64,000 bases of DNA from Oscillospiraceae bacterium (GTDB taxonomy: Bacteria > Bacillota > Clostridia > Oscillospirales > Ruminococcaceae), in assembly GCA_017432285.1 (NCBI GenBank), contig JAFRJM010000008.1, forward strand, positions 44,153 through 108,152, given 5' to 3'. Under the pieces are notes generated by a model. The model did not search any database. It was given only the letters and a program-made list of their open reading frames with translations, and had not been told where the DNA came from. This document shows, piece after piece, positions 12,001 to 17,105 of the stretch. Both the position numbers and the translations under genes were made by a program. The first letter of the stretch is position 1. Every line of letters begins with the position of its first letter.

Positions 12001-12741
12001 TATGAGCTCTCCTTCTGCAGGCTTCGTATATGAACCTTCTCCCAAAATATACAAGACCAGATCGTCACTCACCGTGTCGATCGGTCTTGCTTTAATGTTT
12101 ATATCTCCGTTGTATGTTCCCGCAGCAACAGTTACAGCGATCTCCTTTGTGTCGGAGGTCGCTTTGCTCAACGCTTCCTTTACAGCCTTGCTGATAGCGT
12201 TCTCGGATTTGGTAACTGTTGTTTTGGTGATCGTCACTTGAGGATCCTGAGTTTCTGTCGATCCTTCAGGTGCTTCAGGTACTGCAGGTTCCGACGCCTC
12301 AACGTTGACTTCGGCGCCGACGGTATTTACTTTTGCCTGACTGTTCTTGTCAATTGGTTCACCTGTGTCGGTGAGTGTGTATGTGGTCTCTGTAGGATCC
12401 ATCCCGTAGATCTTGTCTTCTGGGTCTGTTTCGGATGTATCGTTTGTGATATAGGTCTCAGTGATCGTTACAGACGGAGCGTCATTCTGGAACGATTTCT
12501 GATCATCCTCAACGACATTAACATCACCCGACCCGGATTCTTCAACTACTTCAGCTACAGTCGCAGATCCGGATGGTGTTACCATTTCGACAGGAGTCAC
12601 CTCTTCATCAGCGACTTCTTCAGCCATAACGGCAGGTGTGGGCACAGTTAAGATGAACAGCATCATGAGCAATAGAGCCAAGATGCTTTTTCCCGCCTTT
12701 CCTTTTTTCATCGTTCCTTTGCGATCGCAGCTAGTAGCCAT
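1..12741 (-). CDS. Giant secreted repeat adhesin (partial, C-terminus beyond left edge)
   Basis: An uninterrupted minus-strand frame of 4,247 codons begins at an ATG (12741) with AAAGGAG seven bases upstream and is still open at position 1. Residues 1-40 form a signal peptide: basic start, hydrophobic LALLLMMLFILTV core, cleavage probably after AVMA. An acidic linker follows. Residues about 300-460 hold six or so RTX-like motifs (GEGDDTVKV, GSGDDTVNF, GAGNDTVTL). The rest is a mosaic of Ala/Val/Gly/Thr-rich beta-repeat units (pattern VAVN...A.I....A.G.V.V.A), resembling LktA-type filamentous adhesins, interrupted by InlB B-repeat-like patches (GYTVDRVIISY, FRMPECDVTIEVKF near 9.45-9.6 kb; others near 7.4 and 3.1 kb), by a helical block (about 4.5-5.4 kb) and by a Ser/Gly/Asp linker near 5.9 kb. 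It probably acts as a surface fibre in attachment. Any sortase signal or anchor lies outside the window. It is last in the sigma/PrsW operon-like array. Confidence 0.88.
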   Translation of the reverse strand, partial: MATSCDRKGTMKKGKAGKSILALLLMMLFILTVPTPAVMAEEVADEEVTPVEMVTPSGSATVAEVVEESGSGDVNVVEDDQKSFQNDAPSVTITETYITNDTSETDPEDKIYGMDPTETTYTLTDTGEPIDKNSQAKVNTVGAEVNVEASEPAVPEAPEGSTETQDPQVTITKTTVTKSENAISKAVKEALSKATSDTKEIAVTVAAGTYNGDINIKARPIDTVSDDLVLYILGEGSYTKPAEGELIDKSTINEKAEPSVVVGGTINIDGINVILAGIYLSLDHKVNIEGGADVTVYGTNGDDGIDVTMDHQENSLKVITGEGDDTVKVETKYGTLGSGEDFTNTVDVNAGEGDNTVSVTNGVGVIEADIKTGSGDDTVNFTHAGSLVIADIETGEGNNDITFAHNAGTADMDITAGAGNDTVTLTGAAAAKRSKEADSVSVTGSLDVNVGDGDNTISLDAVLANGYSVAQVIAGAGYDVLMLTGQLNSGNDNPLSGTLTKTDESYSGQIRMVASGMDKDFKVSVTSFEFMQDTLEGKPTVELKKLSGTTIKSFTNYTYKYTKQTDPDTGDEIPVSADWTNYTVLLTNLIITGSSVLLGSINIPTVNLTVNAQKVTVDGTVDAASVTIKAADSDVLFDLGDMTGGIGGEALSGSLFDFVATAEINVTKNAKIKAESGAVTMTASTDQTKNIIDLLGSVSDSLNCFNVKVGTAFISLAGEIVSKASTIISAAANVLLEVSNEMLAKLFVPLAFIVTVTEAAVEIMDAKITSGSHLKVNTESTVGIKTTATTGKLPVALSVAVAVNDSHITVGGKSKIKTEGDVELISKAVTTAEAKAARGNVATGTGSTGSSIPNNVSAYIAIEAAVQDGEVKITNEATVDAGGDITLSSAADLSGSAVATSAMPPVAAGEGGADGEDDNSAGSGLASVKTLLKDISLKLFRDTGSRLAARIHGVAEHIAGKTYKVTVKESTNGSVTAPSSANGYEPCLDEKFKANVQYFKYTDDNKYVQDMSVTAGAVIPKNEAYYTLADPVKIIAKPDSGYTVDRVIISYLPKGASAFKTVDSLLGNNELALRQQADGSFIFRMPECDVTIEVKFKEGTSTQTPEEEETDAGLDDLFNEATEGAEEQKEEKDSESAEAVPVGIKYRDIYTEITGTYEGTYYKKLAEDRYTALAENETPQEGVTYYSRASAFEVTDDLQFQVDTEYFVRLASGTYEKASPSEGVDVSSMPNTYYERHGAIISQITKADVGQEFTVIVNPALRYTLTGLYAVYETPFSPASEDKFQAEVDYYCIEDGAYVIQGVKMGAEIPKDKVYYVKDENKLRTVTEEITKNESGAYAYTVPAGVSKDGIFLNATFGKKAGVTGQDTQQTTATNAATAQSSGALAGGVNLNTNNAKIDTTGTVEAKGSITVDATGSAKAEVKADGTAVANPATAAAASPTGPASTPAGPGQVTAAQAIVPYTVYIEPSKGAALKQVPGGDAEKGIFVLKVVSPTNNFSNDDGKVTFTYTNEAGAVQTGKATLDTTKGTYVVDLSTLKIKSGTQVNIKLQDFTTGAEVVGEYLIANTVTIESTTNGTITHTSGRPGSSVYSFKITPDTGYTVPAAAESTGTEDETPAPTGAYLTYVKTVAATAESAATEETVKIALNKDSNGNYFFKPAELTGLKKGSAITVGVVFVQNKHNVNTAVLQGGTPSTTAGSIVFETSTVTPAEGETPTQAVEAATVKFKLDATSSVNGQLVKITVKYTLDGQETVKEFEEAGADGWYSFEMPDTDVTISADFFDQMHTIALDTTGANAAGNVKASHTKASAGETITISVTPEAAAEGYKITGLTISVTREDNTIIPEIDVTKNADGTWSWKIAPKYMYNNLQYDFDEVDYTFNFRPVLALKALTLKAGASTNGQITLDSSKADSGDTISFTVQPGDGYKIVNGSVEVSITSGAQTQVVKATGVGTKYTCKLPANIAEGSTAEVRARFTPGVQQNAGSGAGGKSTVSAGVSVAVGVVKNTITAEVENATVKAQGLTVNAASETTGTVEALAGYSQGDIGIGGAVAVNVGKAKTHAVVYSTAKLELSGGELNATASSKTAFATKGDAQGKETSKSVGVGAGIAVQVTGIETIAEIEDKTPITITEDLSGMEISATSSDTQRVDAAAGSAGGISVTPVLSLLVTGTETRAKLGSGTKKITCAGDIKIAANSDITRTLTADAAAAGGSVAVGGSFAISVLKDVTNAKLSRSVNTKGLSVTTTARNRTSSSSKASASGAASSPSSGSGSSDSGSSDSGSSDPDGKSGADKQADGMLGGAGKLSSHVNAGGTDPSSMRGSTASRQGASTTEGSIDVAAAFTLNIHKIYAKAEIDPDLTVTAKGVDGDGGAVIVMALAKNEDNITANGSASNGKIGVGVAVAINIVTYENIAVIGDSSVTADKLVLIAGMIESDSGSGDGESSAPDTNYGWLTDLLYKAVADLAKDIADALGIADIFGKSAQQVIAKMVGDAFDAAKDELLKGTGLEQLLESNPYEKVKENLADFVTMFLSIPDKLKETVDSLLGEPGPTVWDRVKAVLLNYLKTDAWPVIQDAILTNIVQVVRPMLADFLNPANTGGEVPENSQLGQRLKEAFIGENGILITARDKIIDDLIAKITEVAAEYSISIPSRENMNAEGFKTAVTDSLKAIALKVGGTLTDGICNITELKNFLRSGRVGEILKQNLMDALKEAGKALTNAAIDELTGILGVKVAVEEVPNSHTFTTDAIAGAGGKQAAVAGSVAIAVIKGTTAATIAGTKIASTKYVTVTGDLTIKAEGNQIEKTTASAAEDSRGKANANLNAGQGTGVNGADGTQTPPAVIKPAEISNTTISVSAGGKAEVDGREVTLTPDPGMRIRRVTVTYQKKDGTKVMVEVPIFGDNKFTSPEIGTTGEEVDIILAGRNVKVKAGSMLEYRVVFVSEDTQSVKDVDLTVEGKGSGTLKAGNTHGGLSEGMVEQYYYLTAKPETGYELDTKQVYFTYTKPDGSPVTVSVGPESIYSESGYAFTIVRTKDDDGNWTSKLKLDINSDNKSYDIKDGSLVSAELIFISKTTLSVKKEKKVGESGTGYAGMDMTKKEENSDNTWTVTYEDKVTQSGQSTATVRGTVKILNVNAARQGAEPRAEYEDRIAIIVNPAAGYKLTKLYIKYTPEKDPNSTEQPTEKKQDIVTTDSSIIDPDGGTAYLFYMPAANTEIVAVFEADSNPAAQDAGQQKTQGGKTIGAGAGFAMTYTELNVTAGIGENRTVSAGTADIRAVSVHSTQTAGVAGTDPLAGASASGEQTQTTKDISLDASVAVTVVDDVVKAIVDNGSKVTVTGKDEVSVDPEDPKSALVSFNLSAYQKGQAVTKASSFAAGKSTAVGAAVTVNITDSAVAATLNGIVNASGSANLSAKTFNRDDSEALATAMGADLDRYLNKFASGAQKTQDTANRLLAGEYFGQSGQDQNQNQNNNQQTTGTQDKVNNTLDKNKSGTGSTDKKANLSSNALRSQDAKGESTQKAQTTGNNGMTEANNNNPNNTTLQNGSATKSQNFQVAAAVGLNITKHKANTVLKGSLIANGNIIIAAENRGNFLTKGTGIAMSLAQNSNSIAAGVSVSVDKNEATVEIDGKVIAKADEKGNRGDVDITAHTTQNMDGKYKGLLAAQSLAGAVSGQGKLSIAGSMSVVTDDAKTKVTIVSSEDKPAEVTGGRVTIEAKDKTKLAIRAGGVSVSKGSNVGVGVAFAMIYANNVIDVSIGDYARIDGSSIVINAEKTKVDFSDFESAIDLSTFITDTSDLEPEDKPNAPKGFINLDKDKNDPDASYTVDINVTTADAVNLVDALNVLSSQNYYAEAIAGSIMTSGSTGEQSKASVAGSVALVVFRNNVNASIGEHARITASGCTYRIYKDTEGNIYYVLDDTVYTEAENGLLEEAGFETGTFGVTAQAEQAEINGAKYDQYVVGERIFYVYKNRVWEMVNGKLERSNVTMSIINGYETDETVDRGMILRADDEANIRIIAGSLSAAPSKFGVGITAAWLDNEDTVNASVGEGTKITVDSGGYEQSAGAKANTMVLTVAASISTGAQQSELTAGGALNVISSESKVTSGVGASSQITSAEDLTVKSSTENSSILISLSASGGNSKVAAGGTVAVVIDKASAKTTVGAGSVLKSTYKDVNIKAINNEKLINVLAAASAAPSGEAVIAGNVGVLVSQTAANVTVEDGVKITAARDVNILTDTSSELVTAAAAVSLGGTK

Positions 12742-12817
12742 AACGCGCTCCTTTTGGTCTTTTGACCTGTTGTTATGTTATACCGTCCAGCGGTGTATTT
12801 TTTATAAGAGATCAGAC

Positions 12818-14179
12818 TCAGTCTGATTCATTTATTTCACTTAATGCCTCCAGTGCTTCTTGGGCCTGCACTGTAAGTTCGGAATCATCATTTCTTTCTA
12901 TCACTGCGGTGAAATCTTCTTTAGCTCCGTCTACATCATCAAGATTGAGTCTGCACACAGCTCTGTTATATAGACTGGCTGTAACATCTTCGTTTCTACT
13001 GATAGATTCTGTATAGAGGGAGGCTGCCCTATCGTACTCCTCCAGGCTCATCGCACAAAGCGCAAGGTAGTATTTCGTATCCGCAAGATCCGGATCCTCG
13101 TCCAATGCTGCCTGGAAATTAGCTTCTGCTTCTGCATATTGTCCGTTTACCAGATTGCAGAGACCTATTATGATCTCTGTTGAAGCTATCGCTTCACCAG
13201 TGGCTTTTTTTGTCTCGACTGCTTTCAAACCATCTTTGATTGCAGTCTCATAATCCCCCGCTATGTAAGAACACATCATTGCCTGCTCGTGCATAAGATG
13301 CGGCGTAGCGTATCCGTGCTCTACAGCTGTTCTAAATTCTTTGGCCGCTTCCTGATACTCTTCAGCATTCATGAGGCAGACACCAAGCATCGCGGACACC
13401 TCACCGCCGCGATCTTCCGATGAGTAACCTCTGAATATCTCCAAACATCTCTTCGCCTTGTCGAAATCCTCTGTCATAATCAGGCATCGAGCTCTGTCTA
13501 CATATGCGTGAACATCCGTCTCTGTAGCCATCGCGTAGCACTCTGCAGCTCTTGCCGGATCCCCGGTGCTCTCATATAGCTGTCCGAGACTGGCCATGAT
13601 CACAGGGTCTCCACCGTCAAGCTCGATATATCTATTAACGTCCTCTGTCGCTCCTTCCATATCTCCGAGCACCATTCTCATCTCAGCTCTCATGAAATAT
13701 GTGGCTGACAGGCTCTCATCAAGTTCTTCTGCTTTATCCAGATATTTTACAGCCTTCTCATATTCCTCGGTAAGAACGAACAAGCTTGCCTGCCTCAAGT
13801 AAAGGACAGCCAGTTCTTTATCACTGCCACCATCGTAATTATCGATGCAGCCCTGCATATACTGAACAGCGTTTCCGTAATCTTCTCTAGCAATCGCTAT
13901 TGATGCGTACAGATCATAATCGTCATATGTTCTGGGTTTCCTGATAAGGGTCTTGAGTACATCCCACGCTCTGTCGAGATTTCCTTTTGAAAGATACTTA
14001 GTATTATCTTCCGTAACACTTGCAGCATATTCGGCAACTTTTCCCACAAACTGTCTTTCTGAAAACCTGATCTGAGCTTCTATGGTCAGGAACAGGTTGA
14101 AAAAGATGATTACCGCCAACACTAATGCCAGCAATCTGAGGCCTATTCTGTTTTCATATCTAGACTCAGCGTTATCCAT
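12818..14179 (-). CDS. Membrane-anchored TPR-repeat protein
   Basis: 453 residues. One N-terminal membrane segment (about residues 14-34, LLALVLAVIIFFNLFLTIEA) is followed by an exported helical domain made of about ten tetratricopeptide-like repeats (for example AVQYMQGCIDNYDG, AVKYLDKAEELDESLSATY, AAECYAMATETDVHAY, YDRAASLYTESISRNEDV). No catalytic domain is visible, so the role is protein-protein contact. It sits 20 bp after a small membrane protein gene and 76 bp before the giant adhesin. A periplasm-like or wall-zone scaffold for adhesin export or assembly is an inference from that position. A short dyad (12811-12827) covers its stop codon on the minus strand and could be a weak attenuator ahead of the adhesin. 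Confidence 0.8.
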   Translation of the reverse strand: MDNAESRYENRIGLRLLALVLAVIIFFNLFLTIEAQIRFSERQFVGKVAEYAASVTEDNTKYLSKGNLDRAWDVLKTLIRKPRTYDDYDLYASIAIAREDYGNAVQYMQGCIDNYDGGSDKELAVLYLRQASLFVLTEEYEKAVKYLDKAEELDESLSATYFMRAEMRMVLGDMEGATEDVNRYIELDGGDPVIMASLGQLYESTGDPARAAECYAMATETDVHAYVDRARCLIMTEDFDKAKRCLEIFRGYSSEDRGGEVSAMLGVCLMNAEEYQEAAKEFRTAVEHGYATPHLMHEQAMMCSYIAGDYETAIKDGLKAVETKKATGEAIASTEIIIGLCNLVNGQYAEAEANFQAALDEDPDLADTKYYLALCAMSLEEYDRAASLYTESISRNEDVTASLYNRAVCRLNLDDVDGAKEDFTAVIERNDDSELTVQAQEALEALSEINESD

Positions 14180-14199
14180 GTGAAGATCCGTTTCCCGTC

Positions 14200-14493
14200 T
14201 TATTTATTTTTCCTGTAAATTCCTACAGTGAGGCCGGAGGCGACAGTGAACCCTACTACAGCAGACAGCACATATCCCCCCGTCAGTTCATCCATCATAA
14301 GAGCACCGAACTGTGCAAACACTACACCTACCGGCGAGGCATGTACAAAAACGGACGAAACAAAACAAAGCGCCAAAAGCAACATACCGCTCAGGCTTGT
14401 AAGCAGTATGGTTGTTCCAGCGCTCTTTCTCTTTTTTATCTCTTCACTGCGTTTAGTTATCTCTATTAAAGCAGTATCAGTATTATATCTCAT
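14200..14493 (-). CDS. Small two-TM protein with KRS-IK juxtamembrane motif
   Basis: 97 residues from the ATG at 14493, which is 13 bases from GGAGG; a GTG four codons earlier almost touches the ribosome site and is less likely. The cytosolic start carries LIEITKRSEEIKKRK, then two hydrophobic segments (about residues 28-50 and 68-90) and a basic end (YRKNK). The same arrangement occurs in the product of 16032-16334 of this cluster (LVEIEKRSSSIKRVRRQKK), so the two look like paralogues flanking the PrsW gene. No family recognised. A role as an anti-sigma-like or protease-substrate membrane protein is inference from the neighbours (ECF sigma factor, PrsW protease). Confidence 0.65.
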   Translation of the reverse strand: MRYNTDTALIEITKRSEEIKKRKSAGTTILLTSLSGMLLLALCFVSSVFVHASPVGVVFAQFGALMMDELTGGYVLSAVVGFTVASGLTVGIYRKNK

Positions 14494-14560
14494 TAAAAAG
14501 GGCACCCCTCCGAATAGAATAAATCATCTATACATTAGTGCCCTGTTTTTTTATTTTTTC

Positions 14561-15238
14561 TCAGTTGCTTTTATAAATTTTATACCGCTCGTTCTCTTCC
14601 GGTATCTTCTCATCGATAACTATACTCCTTCGTAAAACAGTGAGGAGCAGAAGAGATGAAACGAAAGGCATTCCATATCCTATTTTAGATGATAATCCGG
14701 GCTCTGATACCAGAAGATTATACAGCGCATGAAGTGTTGAAGACATTGCCAGAGCCCCAACAAGAGCAGGCAGTGATACTGCACCGTGTTTTCTCACTAT
14801 AATGATAGTTCCTGAAAGGATCACAATGCTCGCTACATGCATGATCCCCACTGCCAGTCCGCGCACTAGCACAAACGACATCTTTACATCTCCGTTCGAC
14901 ATAAGGTAACAAATGTTTTCGAACGTCGCAAATCCCGCTCCTATCGCTATCGAGGCTACCAAAAGCTCATTGTCGTCTGCTTCAAGTACACAAAGGATAA
15001 AAAGTACCGGAAGGAATTTCATCACCTCTTCAATTAAGGGAGAAATATAAACTGCTGTATCTTCTGCAGACATCCCGGATACCACTTTTGCGAATCCGCT
15101 TATATATGCCGACATTAGGCAGCATATCATCCCGAAGACGAAAGATTCCATAACCTTCCTTGCCATACCTTGGAGGAAAAGGATGGTGATCACTAGAGGT
15201 ATCGTCAGACAAAGCAATACATTTTCGGAATATATCAT
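14561..15238 (-). CDS. PrsW-family intramembrane protease
   Basis: 225 residues from the ATG at 15238, which overlaps the upstream stop codon as ATGA and has AAGGAGG a dozen bases before it; a longer reading from 15280 is less likely. About seven or eight hydrophobic segments. All signature motifs of the PrsW glutamic-type membrane protease superfamily are present in order: PLIEEVMKFLP (EExxK), GFATFENICY (FxxxEN), GIMHVAS (H) and TLHALYNLL (HxxxN). PrsW of Bacillus subtilis is known to cut the anti-sigma factor RsiW and release SigW. Here the gene lies in one array with an ECF sigma factor (16321-16878) and two small membrane proteins that could be its substrates, so regulated release of the sigma factor is a reasonable inference. 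Confidence 0.82.
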   Translation of the reverse strand: MIYSENVLLCLTIPLVITILFLQGMARKVMESFVFGMICCLMSAYISGFAKVVSGMSAEDTAVYISPLIEEVMKFLPVLFILCVLEADDNELLVASIAIGAGFATFENICYLMSNGDVKMSFVLVRGLAVGIMHVASIVILSGTIIIVRKHGAVSLPALVGALAMSSTLHALYNLLVSEPGLSSKIGYGMPFVSSLLLLTVLRRSIVIDEKIPEENERYKIYKSN

Positions 15239-16029
15239 TCTTTCTCTGCCTCCTTCTCCTTCTTCCTCACAGCCAGACAAATCATAGCTAGTGAAAAGAC
15301 AACCAATACTTCAGCTACAAAGTAGACAGGCTCATAACTCAAATATTGCGTCACCAGCCCCATGGTATACGTAGTTGCAGCAAGGGCAATGGCTCTGTCT
15401 GCGTTTCCATTCCGAAGGACATCCACTGTTTTGAAAATTAGAAACATATCGCATGAGAAGAGCAGAATGTAACACAAGACATCCAAAACGGTATACACAT
15501 TCCCACGCGTGAAATACAAGACGCTCTCCAAGACAGCTATTACCATGGTAGCCGAAGCAAAAGATAGACGATCGACTTTTATCAAAGATCTGCTCTCCTC
15601 AAGAGAACGTCCACACATGAACAGAAGGTATATAAACGGAAGCGCATTCATCAGGTTCCCAAGCAATTTACCAGACCACAGGATCCAAAGCCATATATTC
15701 AACGCTCCGAATAGTGCTCCTTCCACACTTGGCCATGTCAGTTTCTTTAAATTGACTGAGAAATTGCTTTGAAGAACAGCCCCCAGCAAAGTATATATTC
15801 CCATATCAACTATATCCATAGCGGAGAAAGGAAGATACAGCCCCTTGTTCTGGAGTGCGTGAGTTAGGTAATACAGATTGCTCGTAAAGAGTGTAGCTGA
15901 CCAAAGAAGATAAAGTACCCTTGTGACAGGGTGTATTCTCTTGAGTCTTAAGCTGTACAGAAAAATATACAGAAGAACAACAAACTCAAGAGCCATAACT
16001 AATGAGGGAATAAGAGTTCCTGAAGTCAT
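15235..16029 (-). CDS. Seven-TM membrane protein of unknown function
   Basis: 264 residues with seven to eight predicted hydrophobic segments (for example LVMALEFVVLLYIFLYSL, ALNIWLWILWSG, MVIAVLESVLYF, FVAEVLVVFSLAMICLAV) and a charged tail (KKEKEAEKE). No recognised catalytic or binding motif. It is separated by two bases from the upstream small membrane protein and overlaps the downstream PrsW gene by four bases, so the three are translationally coupled. The topology would suit a sensor or an adaptor for the protease; this rests only on context. Confidence 0.65.
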   Translation of the reverse strand: MTSGTLIPSLVMALEFVVLLYIFLYSLRLKRIHPVTRVLYLLWSATLFTSNLYYLTHALQNKGLYLPFSAMDIVDMGIYTLLGAVLQSNFSVNLKKLTWPSVEGALFGALNIWLWILWSGKLLGNLMNALPFIYLLFMCGRSLEESRSLIKVDRLSFASATMVIAVLESVLYFTRGNVYTVLDVLCYILLFSCDMFLIFKTVDVLRNGNADRAIALAATTYTMGLVTQYLSYEPVYFVAEVLVVFSLAMICLAVRKKEKEAEKE

Positions 16030-16031
16030 AG

Positions 16032-16334
16032 TTATCTCCTATTGTGTTTTTGGACATGCAGACAAAGCATAGTGAATGTGATTCCAAGCAGAAATGAGAT
16101 GAAACCTACAATGAAATATCCAAGATATGGACTTGATAAAACCAGACTTCCGAACATGAGATTTTCGCCAAATTCATGACTGCCAACAGGCATCCTCGCG
16201 ACAAAAGAGGAGATAGCAATAATAATTGCCATGCACACAAATACCCCAAGAGATGTCTTCTTCTGACGGCGCACCCGTTTTATGGAAGAACTTCTCTTTT
16301 CGATCTCAACTAATTGTTCTTCAATATTCCGCAT
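16032..16334 (-). CDS. Small two-TM protein, candidate anti-sigma factor
   Basis: 100 residues. The N-terminal cytosolic stretch is charged and helical (IEEQLVEIEKRSSSIKRVRRQKK), followed by two membrane segments (about 29-48 and 66-93) and a basic end. Its ATG lies inside the end of the sigma factor gene (14-base overlap), the usual arrangement for an ECF sigma/anti-sigma pair. There is no zinc-binding HxxxCxxC (ZAS) motif, so it is not a standard zinc anti-sigma. The name is therefore an inference from gene position and topology. Confidence 0.6.
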   Translation of the reverse strand: MRNIEEQLVEIEKRSSSIKRVRRQKKTSLGVFVCMAIIIAISSFVARMPVGSHEFGENLMFGSLVLSSPYLGYFIVGFISFLLGITFTMLCLHVQKHNRR

Positions 16335-16878
16335 CTTTTATACCTGCTTCTTCAAGCAATCCTTTTAATGTTTGTTTTCCTCTAAACACAAGATTATATA
16401 CCTGTTTCCTGGTCTTGTGCATTACTTCTGCTACTTCTTCGTGGCTCATATCTTCGAAGTATACCAGATACAGAGCATTCTTGTATTCATCAGGAAGCTT
16501 ATTCATGGCATCATAAAGTTCCCTACGTGACTCGCCTCTTATCAGTTCGTCCTCTGCTTCCTCCAAACTCGTTTCCTCCAAGGCATCGCTCACCCAAAAC
16601 TGCAGTTTTTGCTTTCTCAAGTGTTTTCGGGCAAGATTCCGCCCTATCCCGAACAACCATGTCTTGAAGGTGCTTTTTCCTGAAAATCCCGATTCTTCAG
16701 CAGCGGCTATCGCAAACGCGTTGAGCATTATGTCCTCCGCATCTTCCATGTTGCGAACATATCCGTAGATGAACAATGTGAGACTCTCCCTGTGTCGCTC
16801 CAAGAGCGTCCGCATAGCCTCACTGTCCCTGTCCTTAAGGAAACGGCTATATATGATTTCGTCTGATTCAATGGCCAA
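16321..16878 (-). CDS. ECF-type sigma-70 family factor
   Basis: 185 residues from a TTG at 16878 with GGGGTGA about eight bases upstream. Region 2 is at about residues 10-85 (LLERHRESLTLFIYGYVRN, AEDIMLNAF, TFKTWLFGIGRNLARKHLRK) and region 4 at about 115-175 (MNKLPDEYKNALYLVYFEDM, SHEEVAEVMHKTRKQVYNLV, RGKQTLKGLL). There is no region 1 or 3, which fits group 4 (ECF) sigma factors. First gene of the array that ends in the giant adhesin. Autoregulation is common in the family, but I could not pick out a convincing promoter; the 5' flank (16880-16950) is very AT-rich. Confidence 0.88.
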   Translation of the reverse strand: MAIESDEIIYSRFLKDRDSEAMRTLLERHRESLTLFIYGYVRNMEDAEDIMLNAFAIAAAEESGFSGKSTFKTWLFGIGRNLARKHLRKQKLQFWVSDALEETSLEEAEDELIRGESRRELYDAMNKLPDEYKNALYLVYFEDMSHEEVAEVMHKTRKQVYNLVFRGKQTLKGLLEEAGIKDAEY

Positions 16879-16993
16879 AAAACGGTCACCCCATATTTCA
16901 AAACTTATTACTGTTTATATTATACATTATACATTATGCTTTCACTAAACAATCATCAGGATCCTTCTTCACAACTATGCAGATAAATAAAGT

Positions 16994-17023
16994 CCTCTCT
17001 TCACCTATAAAGATGAAGAGAGG
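16994..17023 (-). terminator. Rho-independent terminator of the carboxylesterase gene
   Basis: A perfect 10-bp stem (CCTCTCTTCA and its complement) around a 10-base loop. Read on the minus strand it is followed by a T-rich run (ACTTTATTTATCT). It lies 83 bases past the stop of the carboxylesterase gene and upstream of the sigma factor gene, so it separates the two units. Confidence 0.65.
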
Positions 17024-17105
17024 AACCCGAATGAATTTTATGAATTCACCTATATCTTATTTAGTAGTTTTCTCGCAAAAGTCTGTTCTTTGAGTAAACT
17101 TTTTA

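Noticed and set aside
5-12651. Many plus-strand open frames of 60-310 codons across the first 12.7 kb.
   Set aside because: They are low-complexity (Ala, Ser, Val, Thr, Pro), overlap each other in several frames and mirror the repeat codons of the giant minus-strand gene, which is open throughout.
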